Assembly: GCA_947463105.1 (NCBI GenBank) | Contig: CANHSD010000181.1 | Span: forward strand, 1-5,720 | Length of the DNA: 5,720 nucleotides | Direction: 5' to 3' | Source of the DNA: Chitinophagaceae bacterium | Lineage (GTDB): Bacteria > Bacteroidota > Bacteroidia > Chitinophagales > Chitinophagaceae | Shown here: positions 1-5,720 of the stretch, in pieces | Numbering within the stretch: position 1 is the first letter of the stretch | How the letters are laid out: every line of letters begins with the position of its first letter | Notes under the pieces: model-generated | What the model saw: only the letters and a program-made list of their open reading frames with translations | What the model was told of the DNA's origin: nothing | The model's database searches: none | Made by a program: the position numbers and the translations under genes

Positions 1-2495
1 ACACCAAACTGCAGTGGTGAACTGGTGATATCATTGGCATCCTTGAAATATCCAAGGGACCGATAGCCAAAATAAGACCATAAGGCCTGACCAACTGCTG
101 TGCGTTCAGAACCTCCATCCAGGAAAGGCACACCAGGCAATGCTGTCACTTCGTTTACAACATCACTCAGCATCAAGGTCGCATCAAGCTTAAATTTCTT
201 GCTGATATTGGCTTTGTAATTGGCACTCACTTCCCAGCCAGTATTGGTCATGTCTCCGGCATTTACAAAAGGAGCGCTCAAGCCAATATAAGAAGGAATG
301 GGCCTTACCAAAAGAATTTCGCTGATGGAGCGCTTGTAATAATCAAACGTCAGGGTAAGGTTTCTCTTCACTGTAAGGTCTATCCCGACGTTCATCTGGG
401 CTGAATTCTCCCAGGTGATGCCTGGGTTAGGTGCATCCAGCAAAGCATATCCCAACGTGGTAACATTGTTCAAATAGGTGCTTGTTCCATTGTTAGGATT
501 GGAATACGTTGACGTTTGGTAATTGACGGCAAAAGGATAAATCTCTGGCAATGCCTGATTTCCGAGCAAGCCATAAGATGCCCTGATCTTTCCGAAACTG
601 ATCACATCAGAAAGACCATCAAAGAATTTCTCTTTGGAGAATATCCATCCCGCTGAAGCAGATGGGAAAAAGCCCCATTGCTTGTTCAAGGCCTGTGAAA
701 ACCTGGAGGAACCATCATATCTACCGTTAACCTCTAAAAGATATTTATCATCAAAACTATAGTTCATCCTTGCATAGAAACCAGCCAGTGCTGTTTGGTA
801 GGCAGATCCAGCATTGTTCCTGTCTGCAGCACCAAGGTTCAAGTAGGGTTGATCAGGGTTATTGAAACCAGTTCTGGATGCCGAGATGCCTTCATATAAG
901 AATTCCTCTGTTTGACCACCACCCAACAATTTGAAATGATGGTTGCCAAAGTTTTGGGAAAAAGTTGCTTGAGCGAGCATCGTGTTCCTTGTATTCGATG
1001 AGTAGGACTCACCAAGGCTTGTAGAACCAGGCCACTGGCTGACTTTGTCATACCCTGAGGTAACAAGATTGGGCACATAAATGTCTGCATTCTTGGTAAA
1101 ACTCTTGCCATGGGGTGTCCAATGTTCTCGAGACCAATAGGCTTCCAATTCAAGGCTTTCAATGGGCTTGTAGTTGAGGGCAATTTTACTCAGGAAAGAA
1201 TTGTTTTCGGAAACGGATGTACCAGCGGCTTCTGCTTGGGCCAGCGGATTCCTGTTGTTGGTCTGTCCTGCAGTTCCATACATACCCGGACCAAATTTAG
1301 CAGCACCGATCGCAGGCAATCCAATGGCCTGGCGGATGATAAATTCAGGGCTGGATGTTGAAGGAGATGTATTCTTGCTAAAGTTATAGTTGAAAACCCC
1401 GCTCAAGGTCAGGTTTTTCCTCAGCTTGAAATCAGGATTGAAACGGATATCATAGCGCTTGAAACTGTTGTTGGGGATCAGGCCCTGCTGATCCAGATAG
1501 GTAACGGAGGTGAATACATTGGTATTTTCTCCGCCCGAATTAAGCGTTACGTTATGGTTCTGCATCAATGCAGAATTGGTGAACAAGAGGTCCACCCAGT
1601 CATTGTCAATCACATCAAGGTTATTCGCCTTTGTGGTCTTGTATTTGTCAATCAAAGGTTGTTGAAAAAGGAATGAGGCCGGGTTTCCAGTTCTGTTTTG
1701 CTCAGCCACATTGCTCAATTCCATGTGCTCAATGGCGGTTGTCCTTTCCGGCATCGCAGTTGCAATCTGTTTGGAAACAAAACTGTTGTAGCTCACCTTG
1801 ACGCCTTTACCCTTTCCACGAATGGTTTTTACCAACACAACACCATTGGCTGCGCGTGTACCATATATGGCGGTTGATGCTGCATCTTTGAGAATGGTAA
1901 TGCTTTCAATGGCATTGGGATCAATGGCATCCAGGCTTGACACAACTCCATCAACCATGATCAATGGACTCTGGCCAGCATAAATGGAACTCAAGCCACG
2001 AATGCGGATGGAGGCGCCATCAGCACCAGGGCGTCCTGATTGTTGGGTCACTGTAACACCTGGAGCAAGACCTTGTAAAAGGTTGCTTGCAGTGGCTACC
2101 TGACGCTTCAGGAGGTCCTCTTGCTTAAGGGCCACAACTGATCCGGTAAGATTGGCTTTTTTCTGTGTACCATATCCCACCACAACTACTTCATTTAGGC
2201 TGGAAGAAGTGGAAGTAAGGGTTATATCCAGCTGATTACCATTGACAACTACCTCCTTGGGGGAATAGCCAATGCCGGACAACACAAGGGTTTGACCGGT
2301 GGAAGCGTTGATCGTAAATTCACCTGCGGAATTGGTTCTGGTACCCTTTTTGGTGCCCTTGACAAGAACGGAAACACCTTCTGCAGGTGTTCCTCCCTCG
2401 CTGCTGGTCACCTTTCCGCTGATTCTAGACTGCTGGGAAAAACCCAACAACCAGGAAGTACAGAGCATGGTTAGGATAAGCGTTAGCTTTTTCAT
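1..2495 (-). CDS. SusC/RagA-family TonB-dependent outer-membrane receptor, 5' 831 codons (C-terminus beyond the window)
   Basis: This is an outer-membrane barrel that, with a SusD lipoprotein, imports glycans or other large nutrients using TonB energy. The frame is open from ATG at 2495 to the left edge; I translated it throughout and found no stop or frameshift. Residues 1-21 look like a type I signal peptide (MKK, hydrophobic core, GFSQQ). Residues 25-98 form a carboxypeptidase-D-regulatory-like domain (ISGKVT...GTPAEGVSV...GTRTNSAGEF). The SusC hallmark NEVVVVGYGTQKKANLTGSV lies at 101-120, and the plug follows to about 225 (SIRIRG, PLIMVDGV, ILKDAASTAIYGTRAANGVV). The rest is barrel, including WENSAQMNVGIDL and TLTFDYYKRSI; typical length is about 1000 residues, so perhaps 150-200 are missing. 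No STN domain precedes the CarboxypepD-like domain, so ECF-sigma/anti-sigma signalling is unlikely. It lies 60 bp after the epimerase stop with no clear promoter or terminator between, suggesting cotranscription. The substrate cannot be read from the sequence; amino sugars are inferred from the neighbour. Confidence 0.96.
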   Translation of the reverse strand, partial: MKKLTLILTMLCTSWLLGFSQQSRISGKVTSSEGGTPAEGVSVLVKGTKKGTRTNSAGEFTINASTGQTLVLSGIGYSPKEVVVNGNQLDITLTSTSSSLNEVVVVGYGTQKKANLTGSVVALKQEDLLKRQVATASNLLQGLAPGVTVTQQSGRPGADGASIRIRGLSSIYAGQSPLIMVDGVVSSLDAIDPNAIESITILKDAASTAIYGTRAANGVVLVKTIRGKGKGVKVSYNSFVSKQIATAMPERTTAIEHMELSNVAEQNRTGNPASFLFQQPLIDKYKTTKANNLDVIDNDWVDLLFTNSALMQNHNVTLNSGGENTNVFTSVTYLDQQGLIPNNSFKRYDIRFNPDFKLRKNLTLSGVFNYNFSKNTSPSTSSPEFIIRQAIGLPAIGAAKFGPGMYGTAGQTNNRNPLAQAEAAGTSVSENNSFLSKIALNYKPIESLELEAYWSREHWTPHGKSFTKNADIYVPNLVTSGYDKVSQWPGSTSLGESYSSNTRNTMLAQATFSQNFGNHHFKLLGGGQTEEFLYEGISASRTGFNNPDQPYLNLGAADRNNAGSAYQTALAGFYARMNYSFDDKYLLEVNGRYDGSSRFSQALNKQWGFFPSASAGWIFSKEKFFDGLSDVISFGKIRASYGLLGNQALPEIYPFAVNYQTSTYSNPNNGTSTYLNNVTTLGYALLDAPNPGITWENSAQMNVGIDLTVKRNLTLTFDYYKRSISEILLVRPIPSYIGLSAPFVNAGDMTNTGWEVSANYKANISKKFKLDATLMLSDVVNEVTALPGVPFLDGGSERTAVGQALWSYFGYRSLGYFKDANDITSSPLQFG

Positions 2496-2555
2496 GATTG
2501 GTTTTTTGTTTAAAATGGTTCTGTTGATGCTTATTTTATGTTTGGAAGGATAAAA

Positions 2556-3773
2556 TTATTTTTCATTTGTAGTGGCAAGGAAATCGCTGAATGTTCTTGA
2601 AACCTGGTATAAGGCCCTGGGGATATGAAAGCAGCCTTTCCATTTACCACCCTTGGCGCTACTGAGCACCTCTCCCCGCCGGTTCAAATAACCAAACCAT
2701 TCCCCATTGTTAGGATCACGGAATTTCTCCCAGGTATATGCATGCATGATATCGAACCATTTCAAACAGTTGGGATCATTTGTTAATGCATACCCCTTGG
2801 CCAATGCTACCAGGGATTCTACATGTACCCACCAGAGTTTTTGGTCCCACTCCAACTGCTGCAATGGTTTGTTTGCTGTATCCATGAAATAGAACAATCC
2901 GCCATATTGTTTATCCCAGGCATGTTCTATCGTTTTCAACATGATGTTCTTTGCCTTTTCAATCAGTGCAGGATCGTTCATGCGCTTCCCCAAATCCATG
3001 ATGAACCACATGGCTTCAATGGCATGACCAGGATTCATCAATCGCCCTTCAAATGTATCAGAAAGGCTTCCGTCTTGATTCACATTTTCAACAATCAGAC
3101 CAAGCTCTGGGCGATAAAAAACATCCATCACTTCATGGAGAACCGTCGGTATAAATGAGTCAACCCTTTCCTTTCCCAGGATATCTTCCAGCTCCAAACT
3201 CAGGTTACACAGGATCATCGGAAGTGTAAAATTCTTCAATGGCCTGGAACCTGGAAATGATTTGTTGTAAACACCTTTCCAATTGTGTTGGCGTACAATA
3301 ATGTTTTCAAAAGTATCGAGTGCTATTGCCCTGTATTCTGGTGAAGGCTCAATTTTATTCAATGCAGCAAATGCCATGGTAGCAAAGCAATCACTGAATA
3401 TATTATAGGGTTGAACCAGGGGCTTACCATCTGCAGTAAGAGAAAAGTACCAGTTTCCTTGTGCATCACGGCCAAATTTTTTCATGAATGATGCTCCATG
3501 CAAGGCCATTTCCTTCCAGGCTGGATTTTGGTCAACCAGCCTGTACATGGTAGAAAAACACCATACCTCTCTGCCTTGCAACCACATGAACTTGTCGGTA
3601 TCGTATACCTTGCCTTGCTGATCCAAACAGGTGAAATAGCCTCCATGCACTTCATCCTTGCTGTGCTGAAGCCAAAACGGAAGCACATTTTTGACCAATT
3701 CTTCATGATAAAGTTCCGAATAGTTCATTATCCGGCTAGAGACATCACTGCTTATTTCTTGTACCATTGGCAT
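2556..3773 (-). CDS. N-acylglucosamine 2-epimerase (AGE / renin-binding-protein family)
   Basis: This is a predicted cytoplasmic (alpha/alpha)6-barrel enzyme interconverting N-acetyl-D-mannosamine and N-acetyl-D-glucosamine. The 405-residue length fits the family (about 390-425). Motifs in order are HGGYFTCL (43-50), DKFMWLQGREVW (60-71), NPGHAIEAMWF (247-257), YGGLFYF (290-296), QLEWDQKLWWVHVES (306-320), FRDPNNGEWFGYL (351-363) and KGCFHIPRALY (379-389). These closely follow mammalian renin-binding protein from memory. R68, H250, E319 and H383 sit at a constant +11 offset from the R57, H239, E308 and H372 that I recall as active-site residues of Anabaena AGE. C381 matches a cysteine reported as essential in the human enzyme. 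The CFH-IPR ending argues against cellobiose 2-epimerase and mannose isomerase. The start is uncertain: M1 (3773), M3 (3767) and M16 (3728) are all possible, and M16 gives the N-terminus most like relatives. It is the first gene of the minus-strand unit, upstream of susC and divergent from the ROK regulator. Bacteroides fragilis uses an AGE-type NanE in sialic acid catabolism, which is the model for its role here (inference). Confidence 0.93.
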   Translation of the reverse strand: MPMVQEISSDVSSRIMNYSELYHEELVKNVLPFWLQHSKDEVHGGYFTCLDQQGKVYDTDKFMWLQGREVWCFSTMYRLVDQNPAWKEMALHGASFMKKFGRDAQGNWYFSLTADGKPLVQPYNIFSDCFATMAFAALNKIEPSPEYRAIALDTFENIIVRQHNWKGVYNKSFPGSRPLKNFTLPMILCNLSLELEDILGKERVDSFIPTVLHEVMDVFYRPELGLIVENVNQDGSLSDTFEGRLMNPGHAIEAMWFIMDLGKRMNDPALIEKAKNIMLKTIEHAWDKQYGGLFYFMDTANKPLQQLEWDQKLWWVHVESLVALAKGYALTNDPNCLKWFDIMHAYTWEKFRDPNNGEWFGYLNRRGEVLSSAKGGKWKGCFHIPRALYQVSRTFSDFLATTNEK

Positions 3774-3786
3774 TAATTAAAGGCAA

Positions 3787-3817
3787 CAAACTTATAATAA
3801 GTTAACAATTTATAAAA
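3787..3817 (-). promoter_or_regulatory. Candidate Bacteroidota promoter for the epimerase-susC unit
   Basis: Read on the minus strand, TAAGTTTG (3794 to 3787) matches the TAnnTTTG -7 consensus exactly. TTTT (3817 to 3814) lies 19 bp upstream, a 3-of-4 match to the TTTG -33 element at the expected spacing. Only 13 bp separate the -7 element from ATG 3773, so the leader would be very short; if translation starts at M16 (3728) it would be roughly 50 nt. No Shine-Dalgarno sequence is visible, as is usual in this phylum. Confidence 0.5.
3789..3803. repeat. Perfect 7-1-7 palindrome, candidate operator
   Basis: AACTTAT-A-ATAAGTT is a perfect inverted repeat with a 1-bp centre. It covers six of the eight bases of the predicted epimerase -7 element (3787-3794), so a protein bound here would block RNA polymerase. 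The TTAT/ATAA core recalls the A/T-rich half-sites of ROK regulators such as NagC and Mlc, but this is only a resemblance. AT-rich DNA makes short palindromes common, so the site remains a hypothesis. Confidence 0.35.
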
Positions 3818-3823
3818 TATTTC

Positions 3824-3968
3824 TAAACTGGCCCAACTTTGTTAATTTTTTTATTATCTAATTCGGATGGTATATAAACAAAAATTACAGGTTCTCCACC
3901 CAACAAAGACCATTGCTTGTTTATGAGGCTAGAAATAAATAAACATTCAACAGGCAATGTCCAGTTTA
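3824..3968. repeat. 8-bp motif CCAGTTTA in opposite orientation on both sides of the control region
   Basis: TAAACTGG lies at 3824-3831 and its exact complement CCAGTTTA at 3961-3968; the entry spans both arms and the sequence between. With the next three bases (TTC at 3821-3823 against AAA at 3969-3971) the arms match at 10 of 11 positions. Each copy reads CCAGTTTA towards the gene it precedes. The left copy is about 30 bp upstream of the epimerase -7 element and the right copy 14 bp upstream of the ROK -7 element. An 8-bp match of this kind is not rare by chance in 231 bp. Confidence 0.3.
3908..3961. repeat. Nested inverted repeat between the two promoters
   Basis: The outer arms are CATTGC (3911-3916) and GCAATG (3954-3959). 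If C3911 is bulged out, the outer pairing extends to GAC (3908-3910) with GTC (3959-3961). The inner arms are TGTTTAT (3918-3924) and ATAAACA (3939-3945), with a 14-bp spacer. The gaps between inner and outer arms are unequal (1 bp and 8 bp). It lies upstream of both predicted -7 elements, so it is more likely a DNA-binding site or cruciform-prone element than an RNA structure. Its right end reaches the expected -33 position of the ROK promoter. Confidence 0.4.
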
Positions 3969-3982
3969 AAACAGATAAATCA

Positions 3983-3990
3983 TAGATTTG
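3983..3990 (+). promoter_or_regulatory. Candidate -7 element for the ROK regulator gene
   Basis: TAGATTTG matches the Bacteroidota TAnnTTTG -7 consensus exactly and ends 14 bp before ATG 4005. No good TTTG -33 element is seen at the expected distance (around 3959-3962 the sequence is TGTC), so the promoter may be weak, which would suit a repressor gene. The predicted leader is very short, mirroring the divergent epimerase promoter. Confidence 0.42.
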
Positions 3991-4004
3991 ATGTTCAGTA
4001 AACA

Positions 4005-5231
4005 ATGAAAAGGAAAAAAACAAATCTTGAAATATTCAATGATGAAGCAGTCTCTGGGGTTGTTTTCAAAAACAGGTCCCTGAAAAAGTTCATCATCAGC
4101 CATATCAACCAGTCTGGCAACAGCACCATCACTGATTTGAGCAAAGATTTGGGAACCAGCGTCCCTAAAACTACATCCTTGATCAATGAACTGATCCAGG
4201 ATGGTTTGATTCAAGATGAAGGAAAACTTGATTCAACCGGTGGACGCAGGGCCAGCATGTTTGGCCTGGTGCCAGATGCCTGCTATTTCCTGGGAGTAGA
4301 TGTAAAGAAATTCCATATCAATTTTGGATTGATGGATTTTACCAAGAAAATGATCTATCAGAAGGAAAAAGTTCCATTTCGCCTTGAAAACACGCCAGAA
4401 TCATTGGAAAATCTCATTCAGCTCATCAAGTCCTTTTTGGGTGAGGGGCCAAGCAGCAAAGCCCAAATACTGGGCATCGGCATCAACCTGACGGGAAGAA
4501 TCAACCATAAAACAGGGCATAGTTTCAGTTTCTTTCATTTCAAAGAGGAACCCCTTGCCGAAATCATTCAAAATGAAATAGGCATCCCAACATTTCTGGA
4601 AAATGATTCCAGGGCAATGGCCTATGGTGAATTTCAGTCTAACGAATTGAAAAAGGAAAACAATATCCTGTTCATCAATATGGATTATGGCATTGGCATG
4701 GGCATCCTGCTGGACGGAAAGGTTTATTATGGGAAATCAGGTTTTAGCGGCGAGTTTGGGCATATCCCGCTTTTTGACAATGAAATCATTTGTCATTGTG
4801 GGAAAAAAGGTTGCCTGGAAACAGAAGCCTCTGGACATGCCCTTGTTAGAAAATTCAAGGAGCAGATAAAAAAAGGTTTTACTTCAACTGCATTGAAAAA
4901 AAATATGTCCATTGATGATATTACCATGAATGATATCATCAATGCAGCAGTGAATGAGGACCAGCTCTGCATTGAACTCATTTCAGAGATAGGCGAAAAA
5001 CTAGGAAAGGGATTGGCTTTATTGGTCAATATTTTCAACCCTGAAATACTTATCCTTGGGGGGGCACTTTCTGAAACAGGAGACTACATCCGGCTCCCCG
5101 CACGCAGCACCCTAAACAAGCTCTCCCTGAGCCTTGTGAACAACGATACCAAACTCAAGATCTCTCAACTGGGAGAGAAAGCTGGGGTTATTGGTGCTTG
5201 TCTCACTGCTCGGGATACCATCATTCTTTAA
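4005..5231 (+). CDS. ROK-family transcriptional repressor (NagC/XylR/Mlc type) with winged helix
   Basis: This is a predicted sugar-responsive DNA-binding repressor of 408 residues, usual for ROK regulators (sugar kinases of the family lack the HTH and are near 300). Residues 40-70 form the helix-turn-helix (TITDLSKDLG...TSLINELIQDGLI), followed by the wing GGRR (79-82). The ROK domain starts at LGVDVKKFHINFGL (96-109), where the kinase GGTK phosphate-binding motif is absent, so kinase activity is unlikely. The sugar-site residues remain: LENDSRAMAYGE (198-209), GIGMGILLDGKVYYG (229-243), GEFGH (249-253) and E272. H253, C263, C265 and C270 (CHCGKKGC) supply the family zinc site. LGGAL (351-355) is the usual C-terminal glycine motif. 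An in-frame TAA at 3999-4001 directly upstream fixes ATG 4005 as the start. It is divergent from the epimerase-susC unit, which it probably represses along with itself. The effector is unknown; GlcNAc, ManNAc or a phosphorylated form is inferred from context. Confidence 0.95.
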   Translation: MKRKKTNLEIFNDEAVSGVVFKNRSLKKFIISHINQSGNSTITDLSKDLGTSVPKTTSLINELIQDGLIQDEGKLDSTGGRRASMFGLVPDACYFLGVDVKKFHINFGLMDFTKKMIYQKEKVPFRLENTPESLENLIQLIKSFLGEGPSSKAQILGIGINLTGRINHKTGHSFSFFHFKEEPLAEIIQNEIGIPTFLENDSRAMAYGEFQSNELKKENNILFINMDYGIGMGILLDGKVYYGKSGFSGEFGHIPLFDNEIICHCGKKGCLETEASGHALVRKFKEQIKKGFTSTALKKNMSIDDITMNDIINAAVNEDQLCIELISEIGEKLGKGLALLVNIFNPEILILGGALSETGDYIRLPARSTLNKLSLSLVNNDTKLKISQLGEKAGVIGACLTARDTIIL

Positions 5232-5720
5232 TAGGCCATTGCAAACAAAACCCTCTGCTTGCTGGGCTTTCCTGAAAATACGCAGATGCCTTCTTCAGCT
5301 TGGTTGTTCAGTGGAATACATCGGATGGTAGCCTTTGATTCTTCCTTGATTTTTTCTTCGGTTTCGGCTGTTCCATCCCAATGGGCAGCAATAAATCCGC
5401 CCTTTTCATTAAGGACTTGTTTGAATTCCTCCCAACTGTTCACTGGGGTGATATGGGAATCCCTGTATGACAATGCCCTGTTGTAGAGGTTTTGCTGGAT
5501 GTCTGTCATCAGGAACTTGATATGGTCGATCAGGTCTACAGCAGGGATGGATTGTTTTTCCTTGGTATCCCTTCTGGCCACCTCTACCACGCCATTTTCA
5601 ATGTCTTTCTGGCCAATCGCAATGCGAACTGGTACCCCCTTGAGTTCATACTCTGCAAATTTCCATCCTGGTCGGGTATTCTCTGAATCGTCATATTTCA
5701 CTGATATTCCATTGGCTTTC
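5228..5720 (-). CDS. proS: Prolyl-tRNA synthetase, C-terminal 163 codons (5' end beyond the window)
   Basis: This cytoplasmic class II aminoacyl-tRNA synthetase charges tRNA-Pro with proline. The frame is open through the right edge, and the visible part begins KANGISVKYDDSE. The segment RPGWKFAEYELKGVPVRIAIG and the following KDIENG belong to the anticodon-binding domain. The end (ATIRCIP, GICVFSGKPSKQRVLFAMAY, finishing in tyrosine) is typical of the archaeal/eukaryote-like ProRS form found in Bacteroidota, which lacks the inserted editing domain of the E. coli type. Family length is about 490 residues, so roughly two thirds is missing, including catalytic motifs 1-3. A GTG at 5701-5699 is an internal valine codon, not the start, because conserved sequence continues upstream. 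Only two cysteines remain in the C-terminal domain, so a four-cysteine zinc site is not evident. The gene converges on the ROK gene with overlapping stop codons and is a functionally unrelated housekeeping neighbour. Confidence 0.95.
   Translation of the reverse strand, partial: KANGISVKYDDSENTRPGWKFAEYELKGVPVRIAIGQKDIENGVVEVARRDTKEKQSIPAVDLIDHIKFLMTDIQQNLYNRALSYRDSHITPVNSWEEFKQVLNEKGGFIAAHWDGTAETEEKIKEESKATIRCIPLNNQAEEGICVFSGKPSKQRVLFAMAY

Larger units (their letters stand above)
3774..4004. promoter_or_regulatory. AT-rich divergent control region between the epimerase and ROK genes
   Basis: This 231-bp stretch separates two divergent start codons. It has a candidate Bacteroidota promoter near each end, a perfect 7-1-7 palindrome over the epimerase -7 element, a nested inverted repeat next to the ROK promoter, and an 8-bp motif repeated in opposite orientation on both sides. 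The only open frames crossing it are antisense shadows without family resemblance. By layout it should hold the operators of the ROK repressor, both for its own gene and for the epimerase-susC unit; that assignment is inference. Confidence 0.6.

Noticed and set aside
839..1183. Minus-strand 114-codon open frame inside the receptor gene
   Set aside because: It lies in another frame within the uninterrupted SusC coding sequence, its translation has no family resemblance, and the receptor frame explains the region fully.
2430..2495. Lipoprotein signal because of a cysteine in the receptor signal peptide
   Set aside because: The cysteine at residue 12 is inside the hydrophobic core and is not preceded by a lipobox; SusC proteins use a type I signal.
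1110..2553. Plus-strand open frames of 60-84 codons opposite the receptor gene
   Set aside because: They are antisense shadows of the SusC frame with no recognizable domain, start context or conserved motif.
2496..2555. Possible separate promoter or terminator between the epimerase and susC
   Set aside because: On the minus strand there is no TAnnTTTG element and no GC-rich hairpin with a T-run; the stretch looks like a plain A-rich leader.
2823..3158. Plus-strand 111-codon open frame opposite the epimerase gene
   Set aside because: It is antisense to conserved AGE motifs and its protein is unlike any family; coding selection clearly acts on the minus strand here.
3991..4008. Five-codon frame ATG TTC AGT AAA CAA TGA whose stop overlaps the ROK start (ATGA)
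   Set aside because: Its ATG follows the predicted -7 element directly, so it would probably lie upstream of or at the transcript start; such a short frame is expected by chance.
3823..4214. Minus-strand open frames crossing the control region and the start of the ROK gene
   Set aside because: They have low-complexity translations, overlap the ROK helix-turn-helix coding region and the predicted promoters, and show no homology that I recognize.
5228..5701. A separate 157-residue protein starting at GTG 5701
   Set aside because: The frame continues upstream with conserved ProRS sequence (KANGIS before VKYDD), so the GTG is an internal valine codon.

Overview
The window comes from a member of the phylum Bacteroidota. 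The evidence is a SusC/RagA-type TonB-dependent receptor, start codons with A-rich leaders and no Shine-Dalgarno sequence, and two candidate promoters carrying the phylum's TAnnTTTG -7 element. The protein style (Chitinophagaceae or Sphingobacteria-like) is only a guess and could not be narrowed further from the sequence.

Layout from left to right. Positions 1-2495 (minus strand) hold the first 831 codons of a SusC-family outer-membrane receptor whose C-terminus lies beyond the left edge. Positions 2556-3773 (minus strand, 60 bp upstream of susC) hold an N-acylglucosamine 2-epimerase of the AGE/renin-binding-protein type. Positions 3774-4004 are an AT-rich divergent intergenic region with a candidate promoter at each end and several inverted repeats that may be operators. 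Positions 4005-5231 (plus strand) hold a ROK-family transcriptional repressor with an N-terminal winged helix. Positions 5228-5720 (minus strand) hold the last 163 codons of prolyl-tRNA synthetase, which meets the ROK gene tail to tail and shares a TTAA with its stop codon.

How they may work together. The epimerase and receptor genes look like one transcript, and the ROK regulator is divergent from it and probably controls it. The epimerase interconverts N-acetylmannosamine and N-acetylglucosamine, so the likely theme is capture and catabolism of an amino-sugar-containing glycan, with sialic acid or another ManNAc source as the leading candidate. The SusD partner, aldolase, kinase and transporter genes that would settle this are not in the window; they may lie beyond the left edge. 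proS is an unrelated housekeeping neighbour that marks the border of the locus.

There are no RNA genes, mobile elements or CRISPR arrays visible. All four genes belong to known families and all reading frames are intact where visible. The least explained part is the 231-bp divergent control region. I see no convincing sign of a wholly new system.
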